From Halicephalobus mephisto (taxonomy: Eukaryota; Nematoda; Chromadorea; Rhabditida; Panagrolaimidae), in the NCBI GenBank assembly GCA_009193035.1, contig SWDT01000069.1:220285-284284 (forward strand): a DNA stretch of 64,000 bases, in the 5' to 3' direction. Positions 1 through 14,645 of this stretch are shown here, piece after piece (position 1 is the first letter of the stretch; every line of letters begins with the position of its first letter). The position numbers and the translations under genes were made by a program. The notes beneath the pieces are model-generated. The model ran no database searches. It saw only the letters and a list, made by a program, of their open reading frames with translations, and had not been told where the DNA came from.

Positions 1-38
1 TTTCCTTGGCTTTTGTATTGATTATGAATAATTTTCAG

Positions 39-709
39 ATAACCCCGAGACAATTCTCGACTTGATTGCAAGCATCCAAAGTCGGCGTATGAACGAGCAG
101 AGGGCAGATTTTTTGCCGGGCTTGCGTAATCGTCAAATTATCCTGAATAGATTTAAAGAGTAAGTTTTTCGAAAACAAGGTTGGATGGGAAATTAGGAGG
201 AATATTTTTGGTTTGTTTTATTCTACATGGATGATTTATTCATCCAAACAAAAAGCATTTCAATAGAAATTTTCTTTTGGGACGTAGAGTCATCAACTCG
301 CAAACGAGGCTTCCTTTTGCCAAAAAACAAGAATGGCGAGGCAATTGAAATTTCATTTGGATTCAATTTGCGGGAATGCGCGCATAGTCTGGTTTAGTTT
401 TGGTCGACGTGATGGGTTGATTTAAAATCTTTAATGGTTATTTTCAGAGAGCTGGAGCAACGAAAGAAAATGGTTTCTTCGGAAGAACGGGAAGTCGATG
501 AAAAACTATATGAACTTATTATGCAGTGCCAGAGTGATCGAATTGAGGAGCAGAGAAGTGCTCTTGGCGGAACAAGTCCAGTTGAGAAGGATGTGACGAA
601 CATTGTGATGAAGATGGCCGCAGGAAGGATTGACGAGCAGAGAGCGGATTTAAAAACTTCGACCTCCAAATCCCCCACAAGCACTTCACCGCCTGCGGAA
701 GGTCGTTAA
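39..709 (+). CDS. ags-3: GoLoco-motif protein, AGS-3/LGN (GPSM) type, 3' end only
   Basis: This is the C-terminal end of a gene that begins before the window. Two exons are visible, 39-159 and 448-709, with acceptor TTTTCAG, donor GA|GTAAG and a phase-2 join that keeps the frame open. Three GoLoco (GPR) motifs can be read: the first ends RRMNEQRADF, the second holds LYELIMQCQSDRIEEQR and the third ends AAGRIDEQRADL. Each has the E/D-Q-R triad that inserts into GDP-bound Gi/Go alpha and blocks nucleotide release. Family members (AGS3, LGN, Pins) carry N-terminal TPRs and set spindle orientation or receptor-independent G-protein signalling; the TPR part would lie outside the window, so AGS-3 rather than a GPR-1/2 type is an inference. 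It ends with a Ser/Thr/Pro tail and converges on the CABIN1-like gene, 277 bp away. Confidence 0.8.
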
Positions 710-986
710 TTGATTCTGGGTATTTTTTAAAGCTGTAGCTGGTTTCTAAGCTTCCAATTCTCTTATCCAGTTTTCATATTGTATTTATTAATCCTGAGGC
801 TAGCTCCAAAACTTGCAAGTGGATATTCAAATGAAAGACTCTTTGAATTGGAAATGATTAATTATGGAATGATCGTTGGTGTCGTGGGGAATGCTAACTA
901 AAGTTTAATTTTCTCAGTCTTTAATTCCACGACTCGTTGGAAAACTTTATTGTCGAAAACATTAAACCAGTGAAAAATGGCTGAGA

Positions 987-3900
987 TCAAGTTTGGTTCT
1001 TTGGGATAAATGCGAACTTATCCAACAAGTTCTTCTGACTGTCGAGTGAGTAAACATTGGAAACCATAGAGAATATCTGGTCTACCATAGCCGAATTGTT
1101 GTACTGAGCGGGCATATAGGTCATGATGGTGTTGAATGTTTCTCTTTGGAGGGGGTTCAACTGAGAGAAACGGGTGTGGATGTTCGAAGTTGAGTACGGG
1201 GATTGAATTGGTTGAGGAGGGTTTTGAGGTGTTTTTGGTGGTTCTGCTGTTCCTTGGAGTTGTGGATTCCGAGTTACTGGAGATGAGTGGATGCTTATCA
1301 CTTGAACATCGTCTGCACCCATTGAGGTCGATGGATTCGGTTGACTGAATGCATTTCCCTGCACTCTTTGAGTCGTCTGAATGTTAGTGCCCGACTCCCC
1401 ACCTCCTGGGAATTGTTGCTGAGTGAAACTTTGGTTTCCTTGAAACAATTGGACACCAGCACTTGTGTGATTTTGTTGACTGAACTGCATGGAAGTAGTT
1501 GCTTGACTTCTTTGAGACTGTTGAGTGGACTGTTGGAGACCAGTATTCCAATATTGGGGGCTCGATTGAACAGGAAACATTGTTTGATTCCTTGGAGATT
1601 GTGGAACAGTTTGCTGAATTCCAACGGATGATACGTTTCTTAAGGATTGTGGGTGACTGGATTGAACTCCTTGTTGCTGAATATACTGCACTGGCACCTG
1701 ATTCGATTGGGTACTATAAACTGTTGCTTGAGACAGCAGAGCCGTCTGATAATATTCAGGATTTCCTAGTTGTTGGTTCGATTTAACGGGAGTCGTTTGA
1801 ATTCTCGAATGTTGTGGAGGGGTTTGTTGGACAACGGGTATTCCGTGGCCCCTAAACTGCTGTTGAGACCCGGTATTTGTGGTCATTTGGGACTGCATTG
1901 AATGATGCATTGCTTGGGTATTGCTACCTCCCATTTGTTGGCTTTGTTGGACAGTTCGCACTGCCTGAGGACTGGAAGATTGTTGCATAAATTGTTGAAT
2001 ATTAACATTTCCATGGTGAGCAATTTGATGAGCATTGAGAACCTCTTGACTCCTCTGTTGGTAGTGGCTAGATTGAGGAGTGGCTAGTCCTCGATTTGCT
2101 GGGAATTGATGAGGTTGCTGACTTGACAGAACAGGTGTCGTCTGGGTTCTAGAAAAATACTGAGGACTTTGTTGAACATGAGCAATTCCTTGATGAGACC
2201 CAGCATTCGAGATTCCTTGGCTTCGCTGGTGTTGCTGAATAGACTGAGCAGAAAAGTTCGATCGGCTGATTTGAGATTGCTGGTTCGATTGAATAGTTGA
2301 AGAAGCCGAGACTTTTGAATTCTGTTGAGGGGTTCGTGGAACAGCAGGTGTCGAGGTTTGTTGGAGATTAGAAGTTTCCAGAGCTCTCTGTGATGATTGA
2401 CTCAACTGAGGGTGTTGTGGAGAGCTACCAACAGTTTCGACATTCTGTCGCATTAATTGAACACCACTCTTTCTAGAAGCTTCATTCTGATTGGTTCTCT
2501 GTTGAGAGTTAGGAGCATTCATCAAACCTCCTTGTCCTCCAACCTGTTGTTGACTGGCACGTGGAAGAGTAGGAGTTTGAGGATTTGCCTGAACAGCCGC
2601 CGGTCTCACTGGAGATTGTTGGAGTGATTGCCGGGCTCCCAAATTTCCTTGAAGGGAGGTACTGGCAGTCCCTTGGCTCCTCTGTTGGTGATTCATTTGA
2701 GACCTTTCCGGAGTCTTAGTGTTTCCATTTTTCTGTGATTGTGTTGTTTGAGAATTAACGATTTCTTTTTGTCCACCTGCAAATTGGAAATTAGACTTAG
2801 AAATGGCTGTCCGTAGTGACCGAGCACCGGGAGGAACGGTGTCTACCAAGTTGTTCAGATTAAGTTGAGGATTTACACAATGTATAGTGATGAGTTGTTA
2901 CACAAATGGGAGTTTGTTTTTCAATTCACTCGGTGGCACATGCCGTATGGACCTTATAGTATTTTTATGAAAGTGTGAGCTATCAACTTGCTCTTGTGCT
3001 AATATAATCTGCATATTACTATCTACTATACAAATTAGGGACATTATTCATTGAAAAATTACAGAGCTCTATGCTCACCAAGTTTGGAGAGGGACGCGAT
3101 TTTGTTATTTTGTATTGCTCGACATGACGTACACGAAGATTCATAATTTTCCGTTTATAACCATGTTTAGAGAGGTGTAAGGAATATTTCAATACAGATT
3201 TGAGTGAAAATCTAAAGTAAATGTTTTTAAAATTAAAAGGTAGAAATACTCTAAAAAGCACGTTATGTTAAACACCTAAAACTTGTACAAGGGAAAAACC
3301 GAACTCAAAAAAATCACACAAAAAGGATTTATTGTAACATGAAACATTCCTAAGCCAAACATCCTCGAACTTTGATACTCATTTCTGTACTGTTCCCATA
3401 GTTCTTACAGCGAAATTCTATGCGCAGTTTTTTCTTATTTCCAACTGATATTTGCGAGTCATTGAAAGGAAAACACGGCTAGAAATGAATTAGAACAAAA
3501 GGAAATCATGTACCTTAAATTTCGCTATAGTACTTATGAGAATCTACCATAAAAAGATTCTTTAAATTACGAAGTTTGGCTCAGAATATACCAATGATTG
3601 AATCTTTCGTCTTTTATTATTCTTGTGCGACTTTTTTTAATTTCGATTTTCTCCTCATGTACAAATTTTTGGCATAACACAATGCGCTTTTTAGAATTTG
3701 TCTGGCTTTCAATTTAAAAAATCTTGTCCACTTTAGATCTCGCTCGTCCATCTCGAAATGTTCCTTGGACCTTTCTGAACATGATTATACACAGAAAATT
3801 ACAGACCTCCATGTAACTCATGTCGGAAAATGCAAAATCACATCCCTCTCCGAGCTTCGCACCTGCATCCATAAAAAGTCATGAAATGCGTACGGCACAT

Positions 3901-6900
3901 GCAACGAACGAACTGAAAAACGAACTTCCATTTGTGTAATAACTCCTCATTATACATTATACAAATCCTCAACTTAATCTGAACAACTTGGTGGACACCG
4001 TTCCTCTCGGTGCTCGATCCTTATGGATAACCGTTTTCATTCATCAAACCTTGTTCTCCGGTCCGTTGGAGTGTGGGTAGAGATTTAGATGTTCCTTGTT
4101 TAGGGGACGGCTGAACTGGCGGAATCACTTGTCTCATTGGAGATCGTTGAGAACTCCCAGTGGATGGCATGGCAGTACCTAGAGGCAGTTTCTGACTCGG
4201 TTGAACTCTCGGACTTTTTTGAGCCTGTTGAACGGATGATTTGGTAGCTTCGGAAGTTCCTTGGCTTTTCTGTTGTTGACTAGTAGCATGCTTGATCCTT
4301 TGCACTAGCTCATTAACAATTTTAGTTTCCATTGTTTGCTGCTGAGAACCAGCTCCACTGACTGCATCATGGGACTTTTCAATATTCTTCCTCAGCTCAT
4401 TAGCCATTTGGGTAAATAGGTTAGCCTGCTTTTGATTTTGTTGCTGGGGACTTTGAGAAATAACTGGATTAGCTGTTTTCTCATTTGGCTTCCTCATCTT
4501 TTGCTTCGGATCACTTCCTTCAGACTGAGCAGGTCTTTTTTGCGCTTGCTTGATTCCCGAAACCATGAATGCTGTGTACAATTTGCTGTAGGAATCACGC
4601 AAAGCCTTTATATCAAAAGCTACATATCGTGCCTTGTTTTTTACAAATTCATCAACAGCATCGGGTTGGAAAGACCGAAGAAGCGTTACCATCTGCTCAA
4701 GGATCTCTTTTTTTTCCTTTTCTTGCTCGAGCGCTTTCTTTCTCTCCTCTTCCTTCTTCGTTCGCTCTATCTCCATCTTCTTTTCATTTTCCTCCTTCTT
4801 CTTTTGCTCTTCAGCCTTCTTCATTTCCTCTAACCTCTTCCTGAATTCCTCTTCTCTCTTCTTCTGTTCTTCTCTCTTCCGTTGTTCTTCCTCCCTTTTC
4901 TTTTCTTCTTCCTTCTTCCTCAGTTCTTCTGCTTTCTTTCTCGTCTCTTCTTCTCGTTTCTTTCTTTCCATCTCGTTCCGGAGGTACATCTTCATCATCA
5001 GAATCCGTGCAATTCCCTTGGCTACTTCTAATGTCTTTGCCATGGTCGAAGCCTCAGGTCGATTCTTCCTAAAAAACAAAACGTAACTAAACATTTCTTA
5101 TGGAAAAACGCACAGTTTCAATATGCTCACAGCTTTCTCAACAAATTTGACCGTCCTATCAATCTTTTCCTGATCGGTTTCTTTGCTTAGTGACTCCACA
5201 GTAGTTTTGTAACCTTCAACGCACAAACTAATATATCTTTGTTGAGCCTTCGGACTCAGATGGATTTTCTCGAAATTCTGAGCTTTGAGCAAGTTTTCCA
5301 GAACAGCCGTCAACCTAGCCAGGTCCTTACAGCGACAGAGTAGTGGAATAGTAAGGACAATAATCTTGTTGAGATGGTAAGTCAACGTCCCAGATCTTTC
5401 AAAGTCCGTTCTCGTTATTTCTTGGACTTCCTGAACTCTGTCGTTATTTGCAAAATCGATAAAAACCCAAACAAACCTCGAAAGATTGGAATTTGCCTTT
5501 GTAGAGTCTGTTGATAATGACGTCCAAGCTCTTTTGGGGGCTATTTCCTTCTGTCAAATGGAGAACTGCCAGTCTGTAGTAAGATTTGTAATGGGGGAAT
5601 CTTTTGACAATGGTCTCAAACGCTCTTCTGCAAAGTTCAATGCACTCGATCCTCAGATCAGTGAATTCTACGAGACCATTCACACTCCATTGAACATCAG
5701 TCGAATCTTCTGCATTCCTAATTTGGTGATCATCGTCATCTTTTTCTTCCCTCAACAACGACCAATCAGGGTGTTCAAAATCTCCATCTGGAACCGAACT
5801 GATGAACGGCAGAGTGGTTTCCACTGGAGGAATAGGAACAGGCTTCTTAACAAAGATAAAGTGGCCGAGGAAGAGTCTGAGGTAGTTCCTGATCAGATGA
5901 AGCTTCCTCAACGAGTTCATAGTAATTTTCTTCAGCCGATCAATAATGTAGATTTGTTTCAAGGCATACACATGGACTCGGTAGTGGATTTCCAAAGGCT
6001 CGAAGTTTTCTTGTTTGATTCTTTGAACCCTCAACGGATATGTGTATTCCTCTTCTCTCATCAGCATGGCACATCTATAGTAATGTCCAAAGACTTCTCC
6101 TAAAGGTCGTCTTTGGTGCTCTGCCAATTTCCCACTAAAATACGGTTCCATCCAAGATATGTCTTTAGGATACTCATTTGTGAGCGAGATCCTATGTTTG
6201 AACACACTCAAGTGAAGTTGGCATTGAGATTCCATCTTTTCCCTCTCCATTTTCGTTTCAATCTCCGGAGTAAAGGTCTTTTCTACTTTCATATGATGCT
6301 TCAATCTCCTCATCCGAGAGTTGAGTTGATAGTACACATTAACTGTGTCAATATGGAGAGCAAAAGCTTTCGGGTAAAGCAAGAAGGCCATTTTGAACAA
6401 GTAAAGACAACTAGATAGGCAATCAAGCAGCTCTTCATCAGTTTTCTGGAATGAAAGGAGTTGCTAATTACTTAGAAAATAAAGTGCTTACCTCACAGAA
6501 GTAGTCCAAATACGCGTACCCATACATGGCCCAAAGAGAATGCAGCATTTGAGGGGGCAACAGTCCCCTTTCCGATGGTCCGCTGATAACGAGACATTCC
6601 TTGATTCTATTCTTCCAATTAGATTCCTTGGAAGCTTTCCTGTATTTCAAAACAATGAAAATGTACTTCATATAAGCAAAGAACTCCAGGTCCTCTCTAT
6701 TCTTCTCTGTGATGTCCAAAGCCGGCCATTTGCTTACTTTCTCATAATCGCCAACAAGGGAAAGCTCATGGTCTACTTCAGTAAAGTGGAATAACGGAGG
6801 ATCATCGACCACTTCCTCGAGTTTTTTCGTGGCTTCCTCAATTCCGTCAAGAGTCATTTCATCGATGAAGCCAAAGAGTTTTGTGATCGTATCAATGACG

Positions 6901-9900
6901 TCATTTGTGGCGAATTTGTCATCATCAAACATCGGTAGCCTTGGAACTAAGAAGGGAATTACTTTCGCGGCAATCTTCACCGTCGGTTTGTGGTTCAAAG
7001 AATCTCCATGATCATCGAGAACAGCTTTGGCAACGGATGAATCAAACAAACACCTGAGACATTGCATTAATTGCAACTCAATGTTCCTTTGAATCGTTTT
7101 CACAATGCCGTATTCCATCATCTTCTGGCTAAATTTGTTCTTCATGCATCCTTTGTAGATTTCCTCAATGACAAAGTAGAGGAATTCACCCTAAAAGTGT
7201 GCGTCAAATCAGTCGTGACGAAATTCAACTCACTTTGTGTTTTTTGCAACATTTCTCTTCCGCTAAAATTCGATGACCCTCGGCAAGAATACACAGGGCT
7301 TTTGTGGGCATAATCAACAAGTATCCCTCAATCTCCTCGTAGAGGGCTAGCCGATCTTCATCACAAGTGTACTCGCCTTCTAGAATAGAAACGACACGAT
7401 ACAGGATCTTCCAAAGAGTTGCGTTGGACCTGAATCTCTTGTATTCCGTGCAGACAACGAGGCGTTTAGAGATTAACCTCAAGGATTCGTGATCTACAGA
7501 CTCCAAATCGAGTTGATTCAGTTGTTGAAGACATCCAATGTAAGTAGCATCCCTTTGGTCCTCAAATTTCCCTTCAATTACCTTATCGAGCATTCTGCAG
7601 ATCCATTGGACAGCCGCTTTCCTATCTCCGAGAGCTACAAAGCAATGCAGTAACATCCGGAGATTGTCCACCAACACGGAATCAGCGACTCCCTTCCAGT
7701 TGAACTTTGTCGTAAAGTGGTCAACGACCTCCCGATACTTTTCTTTCCTGTACAGCTCTTGGATTTGCTCTAGTTTCTTCCATCTGTAAAGGCCGACAAA
7801 CCTTTCAACGATAAACTTCAAGGCAATGGTGGAATGTTTATAGTTCTCGTCCACCAACTGGGAGTAGATGACTCTATCTGTCTTGACAGTTTGGACGAGC
7901 AGATACAGGAAAGCGTTCTTTTCTTCTTCCGTTTCCTCTCGGATATAATTAGCCCAAAAATACCGAATAACTAACTTCCGTAACTCTTCCAGTTCACGAG
8001 TTTCGAAAGAATAATCAATCTCCATTTGATTATCATCAGCGTTCATGATATTAGTGGCTGTTTCGTCAGCTTTCGTCAAAATCGAAATGACAGAATCCCT
8101 CGGGAGTTTCGCTTCATCCGGACTACTCGTGATGATGGCTTTGACGTGATCTAGGAATTCTTGAATAAACTGTTTACTACTTTTGCCATTCGACATTCCA
8201 ATAACCTTGGAAACCAGCTCATCAGACCACCTAATTTCGAAACCTCTTTCTTGAGCAACCTTGAGGAGATTCGCACAGATGTCCATCAATAAAGAGAGAT
8301 CAACTCCGTTGTCTATGATGTCATTCCCGGATTCAGAACAAAGGAGCTGCTCCATCCAATGGACGGAAAACTTGAATTTGATCCAAGAAGGAGCATCTCC
8401 ATCAATTCCTTCAGAAACAGAAGTCACAGACGCAGAAGCACCTGAGTCCTTTCCTTGATTCTTCTCCTGAGTACTCAGCAGAATACGCGGACGATAAACG
8501 TCCCTCACAAAGACCAAATTTCTTGCGGCATCAACCACATTCGCCGCCTTATTCATTCTTTTTGAAGCAATCTTCAGTCCGGTGAGCCGATCCTTAACCT
8601 GTTGGGCCATGGTAGCATCTGCTTCTTCGAGGAGTTTGAGCGCTTTTTTGCGAATTCCAATATCAGACGGATCTTCCTTTTCCTTTTCATCTACAATTTC
8701 CCGTTCTCGTCCTCTGACAAACCTTCCGAATCCAAAGGGGTTTTCAAACATTGCTCTACAAGCTTCTGCCGCTCTCGTTACTCTCTTGTCATCGAGTTCA
8801 AGTGCTAAGACGTGAATAGCAATCTCTTTCACTGAGGAGAAAACACATGTATCGGGGAACGGTTCGAGAAACGTGTTCACCCAACGAGTGTAAAGTTCTC
8901 TGAAAGCAATTCACTTCATCACTGAATTCAAATCAGCAACTTACAAAAACCGAAACCTCTGCTTCTTCGATAACCTGCAGCCTTCTGGGAGAGCTGAAGC
9001 AATGTAGGACAAATAGGAGACAACGGCTTTTTCCATTGTCATCTCCCCATCGTTGATAAGGCAATTCAAGAAAGCACCAAATGACTCCAATTCGTATGGA
9101 GAAATCACGTCCACCACGATATGTTCCACATAAGTTGTCGACGTACCTGGGAAACTCAACGGTTCAAATCCAGTGTCGCCTTCGGAAATCCCGAGGAGGG
9201 ACCGTATCGTTAACGGCTCAATATTAGCTCCAGAAGTCGGCAAGTAGGATGGGGAATTTATGAAGTCCGGTATAATATCCTCGACTTTCCTCGTTGACCT
9301 CCGAATTACTTTCTTCGGACTTTTCTTCTTTGGAATCTTCAGTTTCGGGACTTTCCCAGAGGCTACAGTTTCCACCATACTCCCCACAACATCAATAATA
9401 TCGAGCATATCGTTGACAACACTTTGGCAAATGAGGTTGTCAGGGTCTTCAGGTGGAACAATGACTTCATCAACGACACATTCCATCACTGACTCGGTCC
9501 TCTCAGAAGCCAGATTTCTATGAGAAGCATGTCTCCTGTCTTTTACGAAGTGAATTTTGGACAAAGTTGGCTAAACAACCGCGAAATTATTCATTCAAAG
9601 CTCTAATAAACCCACCAGTTGAACAGCATTTGACTGATCGTGATAATTACAGAGCAGTCTTCCAAAGTCTTCCATTGTACACTTTTCCAAATTAATTTTC
9701 ACAGGTTCGATTTCCAGAGACACCACACTCACATTTGGCTCACTTTCCTCTGAGCCCGATGTCTGTGCGATGAACTTGTCCATCCGAGCGAGAAGGGCCT
9801 CGTGGATGTGAGCAGGAACTTGGATTTCTGGCAGTAAAGGGTTTTGGGGGAAGTAGAGATCTACCATTGTACTCCAGAATGGACTCTTCCTTTTGATTTC

Positions 9901-10779
9901 GGACTTTAAAACAAGACAGGCATGTTGTGCTGGTCCCTTCGATAAAAGGGAATGCAGTAGCGGAAGGCATTCTGAAAAGGCGGTTTCTAGTCAAGGTAGC
10001 TCACAAGGAAACTCACTATGATACTGTTCAGAGTAAAAGTAGACGAGTGCCAACTTCAAAACAGCATTTGGATCTTGTTGGCATTCCCTGAAAGCAATCT
10101 CTGCCCACTTCCAGTTCCTCTGTTTGGCTGCTGCACACCCAAACTCATACCACAGCTTCCTATCCGTTGGTCTGATAATCAAGGCCTGGATATAGAATCC
10201 AATAGGCTTGGTAGTGATTCTGGCGATTTCCCTGTGGATAGAAAAGGCAAGAGTCCTCATCTTTGACTCCAGATGCGGATTGTAGGTCGCTTTCAATGCC
10301 GTCCAATCTACCGCATCAATGTCTGCAGCTTTTTGTTTCTGAATCAGTGGTTCTTTCAGGATGGAACAAAGCAACTCAAAGCCTTCTTGGACTCTAGAGT
10401 TCACTATCAACTTCATCGCCGAATCGAACCTCTCTTGGAGCCTTCCTTCCTCTGCCTCCGAGGTCGTCCCCAGGTCTCCATCCGTAAAGACGGCCTCCCA
10501 GGTAAGGGGAGTGTCTTCGGAAATTTCCGAATCTGCCTCGTCTGATTCACTGTCATATTCGGATTCTGATTCCCCGCTCCCCTCCGATTCATCTTCGGCA
10601 TCCTCAGCTTCGTCCCCACTGCTGGCAGAGGATTCGCTGTCAGAAGAGATGATGATTTCAGCTGCCGTTGGTTCATTTTCCTCGTCTGAATCAATCAACT
10701 GTTTCCTCTTCTTCTTCTTGGGAACAATTAACTCATCGTCGTCATCATCAGCTTTTATGAGATCAATTTCCTTTCCCAT
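987..10779 (-). CDS. CABIN1: CABIN1-like HIRA-complex protein with charged coiled-coil and Q-rich tail
   Basis: Nine exons join in phase: 10779-10017, 9971-9616, 9570-8945, 8899-7234, 7190-6492, 6445-5477, 5430-5114, 5068-4050 and 2776-987, giving about 2,734 residues. Segments match the calcineurin-binding/HIRA-complex protein CABIN1 along its length: a TPR-like start (FYIQALIIRPTDRKLWYEFG, then CLPLLHSLLSKGPAQHACLV), a middle block (IELQLMQCLRCLF), and late blocks (EIHYRVHVYALKQI; RFPHYKSYYRLAVLHL). CABIN1 works with HIRA, UBN1 and ASF1 in depositing histone H3.3 and represses MEF2. The N-terminus has an acidic/Ser stretch and Lys-rich patches. Exon 8 codes a Lys/Glu/Arg coiled coil (about residues 1825-1925) and exon 9 about 595 Gln/Ser-rich residues. 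Exon 9 has no good ATG of its own and joins exon 8 in phase, so I treat it as one gene; a form ending at the stop at 4021 is possible. Acceptor TTCTTTTAG lies just before the ATG, after eIF2B beta. Confidence 0.82.
2821..4016. repeat. 1.2-kb imperfect foldback (inverted repeat) inside a CABIN1 intron
   Basis: The left arm (2821-3288) and the right arm (3659-4016) are reverse complements of each other with scattered substitutions. The outer ends read CGAGCACCG and CGGTGCTCG, and the inner ends meet at a shared AACTTGTAC / GTACAAATTT block. The left arm carries roughly 100 bp of extra sequence near 2955-3060. A 370-bp AT-rich spacer (3289-3658) separates the arms and shows no open frame. Nearly the whole 1.27-kb intron (4049-2777) is this structure. 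It resembles a long-TIR foldback or Mutator-like non-autonomous DNA transposon; no clear target-site duplication was seen, so an inverted duplication is the alternative. Confidence 0.85.
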
Positions 10780-10916
10780 TGTGACAAATTATCTAAAAGA
10801 AACCGTAGAAACTCGATATAGTTTCGTAAAAGTATTCAACAGTATCAAACTGTTCACTGCCATTCGTCTAAATAACAAATTATTTTGCTTTTTGTTAATA
10901 ATAAATAATGCTCAGT
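10780..10916 (-). promoter_or_regulatory. Operon-type intercistronic region with trans-splice acceptor
   Basis: Only 137 bp separate the eIF2B beta stop from the CABIN1-like ATG on the same strand. Read on the minus strand, a strong acceptor (GTTTCTTTTAG) stands 13 bases before the CABIN1 ATG with no upstream exon needed. This is the layout of nematode operons, where a downstream gene receives a spliced leader. Confidence 0.65.
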
Positions 10917-12141
10917 TTATCGATTAAGTTGTCTAAAGTCTTCTGGGTGATAATACTCTGCAACCAATCGATAAACATGGCTAGGAGAAACAGCAGAACT
11001 CTGGGTGATATATAAAGAAATCAGTTCTGCCGGGATTCTGTCAAATAGTGGGTTAGCAACGCAGACGTTACTAAACTTCAAGGCTTCTGAAGCGGGCAAG
11101 ATGTCTGTGGGAGGTCCTTGAACGTTGAACTCGTCCAGATGTGGAATAAACATGGGAGTCAGCTTGTAGAAGGCAGCGCAAACAACAACAGGAACCGAGT
11201 GTCTCTTGGCAGCTAAACAAAGATTCATCGTACCCGCTTTGGCCACACAACTACCGTCTGGCAGTATAGCCGCCCCAGAGATGACGACTCTCGTGGCAAT
11301 CCGCATTATGGAGAGGATGTCCCGACTATTAACGACATTGGCAGTCGCACTTGGATCGTCATCAACAGAGTAGAGGGTGCTCGTTTGAACTTGAGCAAAG
11401 AACTTCTGAAAAAGAACACATCCTCTGCAGACCACATGCGAATACTTACTTTCAGTGTTCCACTTGTATTCAGCTTGTAAGTCACAACAACGTCCGTTGG
11501 CAGAATGTGATGAAGAGCTTGAATAGCTATGCCGTCAGCACTGGTGTCCACTTCATCTCTGAACTCGTCCATGGAAGCCAGTACTCCGCTTTTTAGTTTT
11601 TTCACATCGACATCAGTTCCCAAAGTCGAGGGCAAGAACCATAATCTCTGAAATCGAATCTGTCGGTCAAAAGCCACTGAGTAATCTCACATTCAGAGAC
11701 TCGGTTTGGATCGAGACTTCGTCGACACCACTGGCGAGTCTGAGCGCTTCTTCTCTGACAATCTTCAACGTCGATAACAGCATGTTCCTGATCAGAAATT
11801 CGGTAGAATGAGCAGAGTAAAGCAACTCTCCCTCCCTTGTGAGGATCTCGATCAATTCGCTGAAAACAAGTAATGCCATATATCGACGGCTTCAGGGACC
11901 TACCTCATGGACTTGTATTTCGCATAATTGATAATATCCCGGTAATATTTGACGATTCTAAGCGCCAGAAGATGAGTAGTTTCACGAGAAGTCCTTAAGA
12001 AACTTCAAGATTGGAAAAGAAGAACGATATAAGCAATGTTAGATAGAGTTAATTTAAAAGAACTCACATTCTGTGGAAATACAGGTTAATTTCATTCCGG
12101 AGTTTGTCAAGATTACTCAATTCCTGTTCCGTCGTCATCAT
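10917..12141 (-). CDS. eif-2Bbeta: Translation initiation factor eIF2B subunit beta
   Basis: Five exons join in phase: 12141-12068, 11993-11904, 11860-11691, 11647-11450 and 11405-10917. eIF2B is the guanine-nucleotide exchange factor for eIF2; the beta subunit belongs to its regulatory core. Visible landmarks are the helical N-terminus (LSTLKIVREEALRL), a middle segment (DGIAIQALHHILPTDVVV) and the Rossmann-like C-terminal half (GTMNLCLAAKRHSVPVVVCA, then KLTPMF, and YRLVAEYYHPED at the end), which fit beta better than alpha or delta. The stretch between the two halves is roughly 14 residues shorter than in animal homologues as I remember them and poorly conserved. The start MMTTEQEL could be either of two adjacent ATGs. 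It is divergent from poly(A) polymerase and is probably the promoter-proximal gene of an operon with CABIN1. Confidence 0.9.
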
Positions 12142-12546
12142 GGAAATTTCGGAAGAACAATTATTACGGGTTCGAGGAAGAGCAGTTGAAGAAGACAACG
12201 GAGAAGCCTGATGCAATAACCAAGTTCAAAATCCCTCGCGCCTGAGTAGATTCTTCGCTCCGAGACCAAAATTTTGCATGGAAGAACAAATAGGAAAGGA
12301 GATCCTCGAAACCCAATGGTATCCACTATCACTTGCTGGTGGAAAACACGGTATTCATCGAGAAGATGCCGGAATGAGCCCTACTTTATGTGGAGGGAAC
12401 ACATTGTTGGCTCGCAGACAGTTTTCCTTGAGGGGCCAGGACGGATTTCAAATCGCGCGTACAGTCCAAGTTTGACTGCCCAGGTCCTACCCACTTTCCG
12501 AGGTTTGCGTGGTTGATAGCATCTTCCGTGCGATTCAAGGACTGTC
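12142..12546. promoter_or_regulatory. Divergent intergenic region between eIF2B beta and poly(A) polymerase
   Basis: These 405 bp must hold the promoters of both outward-facing genes. A 65-codon plus-strand ORF (12278-12475) and a short one on the minus strand are present, but neither resembles a known protein or splices in frame into poly(A) polymerase. A weak acceptor-like GATTCAAG occurs shortly before the poly(A) polymerase ATG. Confidence 0.5.
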
Positions 12547-14561
<2,015 letters not shown>

Positions 14562-14639
14562 GTTTAGAATCAACGGTTTCTTTTAACAATATTTATCCAT
14601 TTATATTTGTTACTTTTAGATATTTACTTTAATATTTGT

Positions 14640-14645
14640 AATAAA
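14640..14645 (+). terminator. Poly(A) signal AATAAA of the poly(A) polymerase gene
   Basis: AATAAA lies 79 bp after the stop codon, in AT-rich sequence. Confidence 0.6.

Noticed and set aside
987..2849. Q-rich ORF as a stand-alone gene
   Set aside because: It would have to start at TTG; an acceptor at 2777 joins it in phase to the preceding exon.
4634..5086. 150-codon Ser/Phe-rich plus-strand ORF
   Set aside because: It is the antisense of the Lys/Glu-rich coiled-coil exon of CABIN1.
12278..12475. 65-codon plus-strand ORF before poly(A) polymerase
   Set aside because: Does not splice in frame to the enzyme and matches nothing recognised; more likely in the promoter or leader region.
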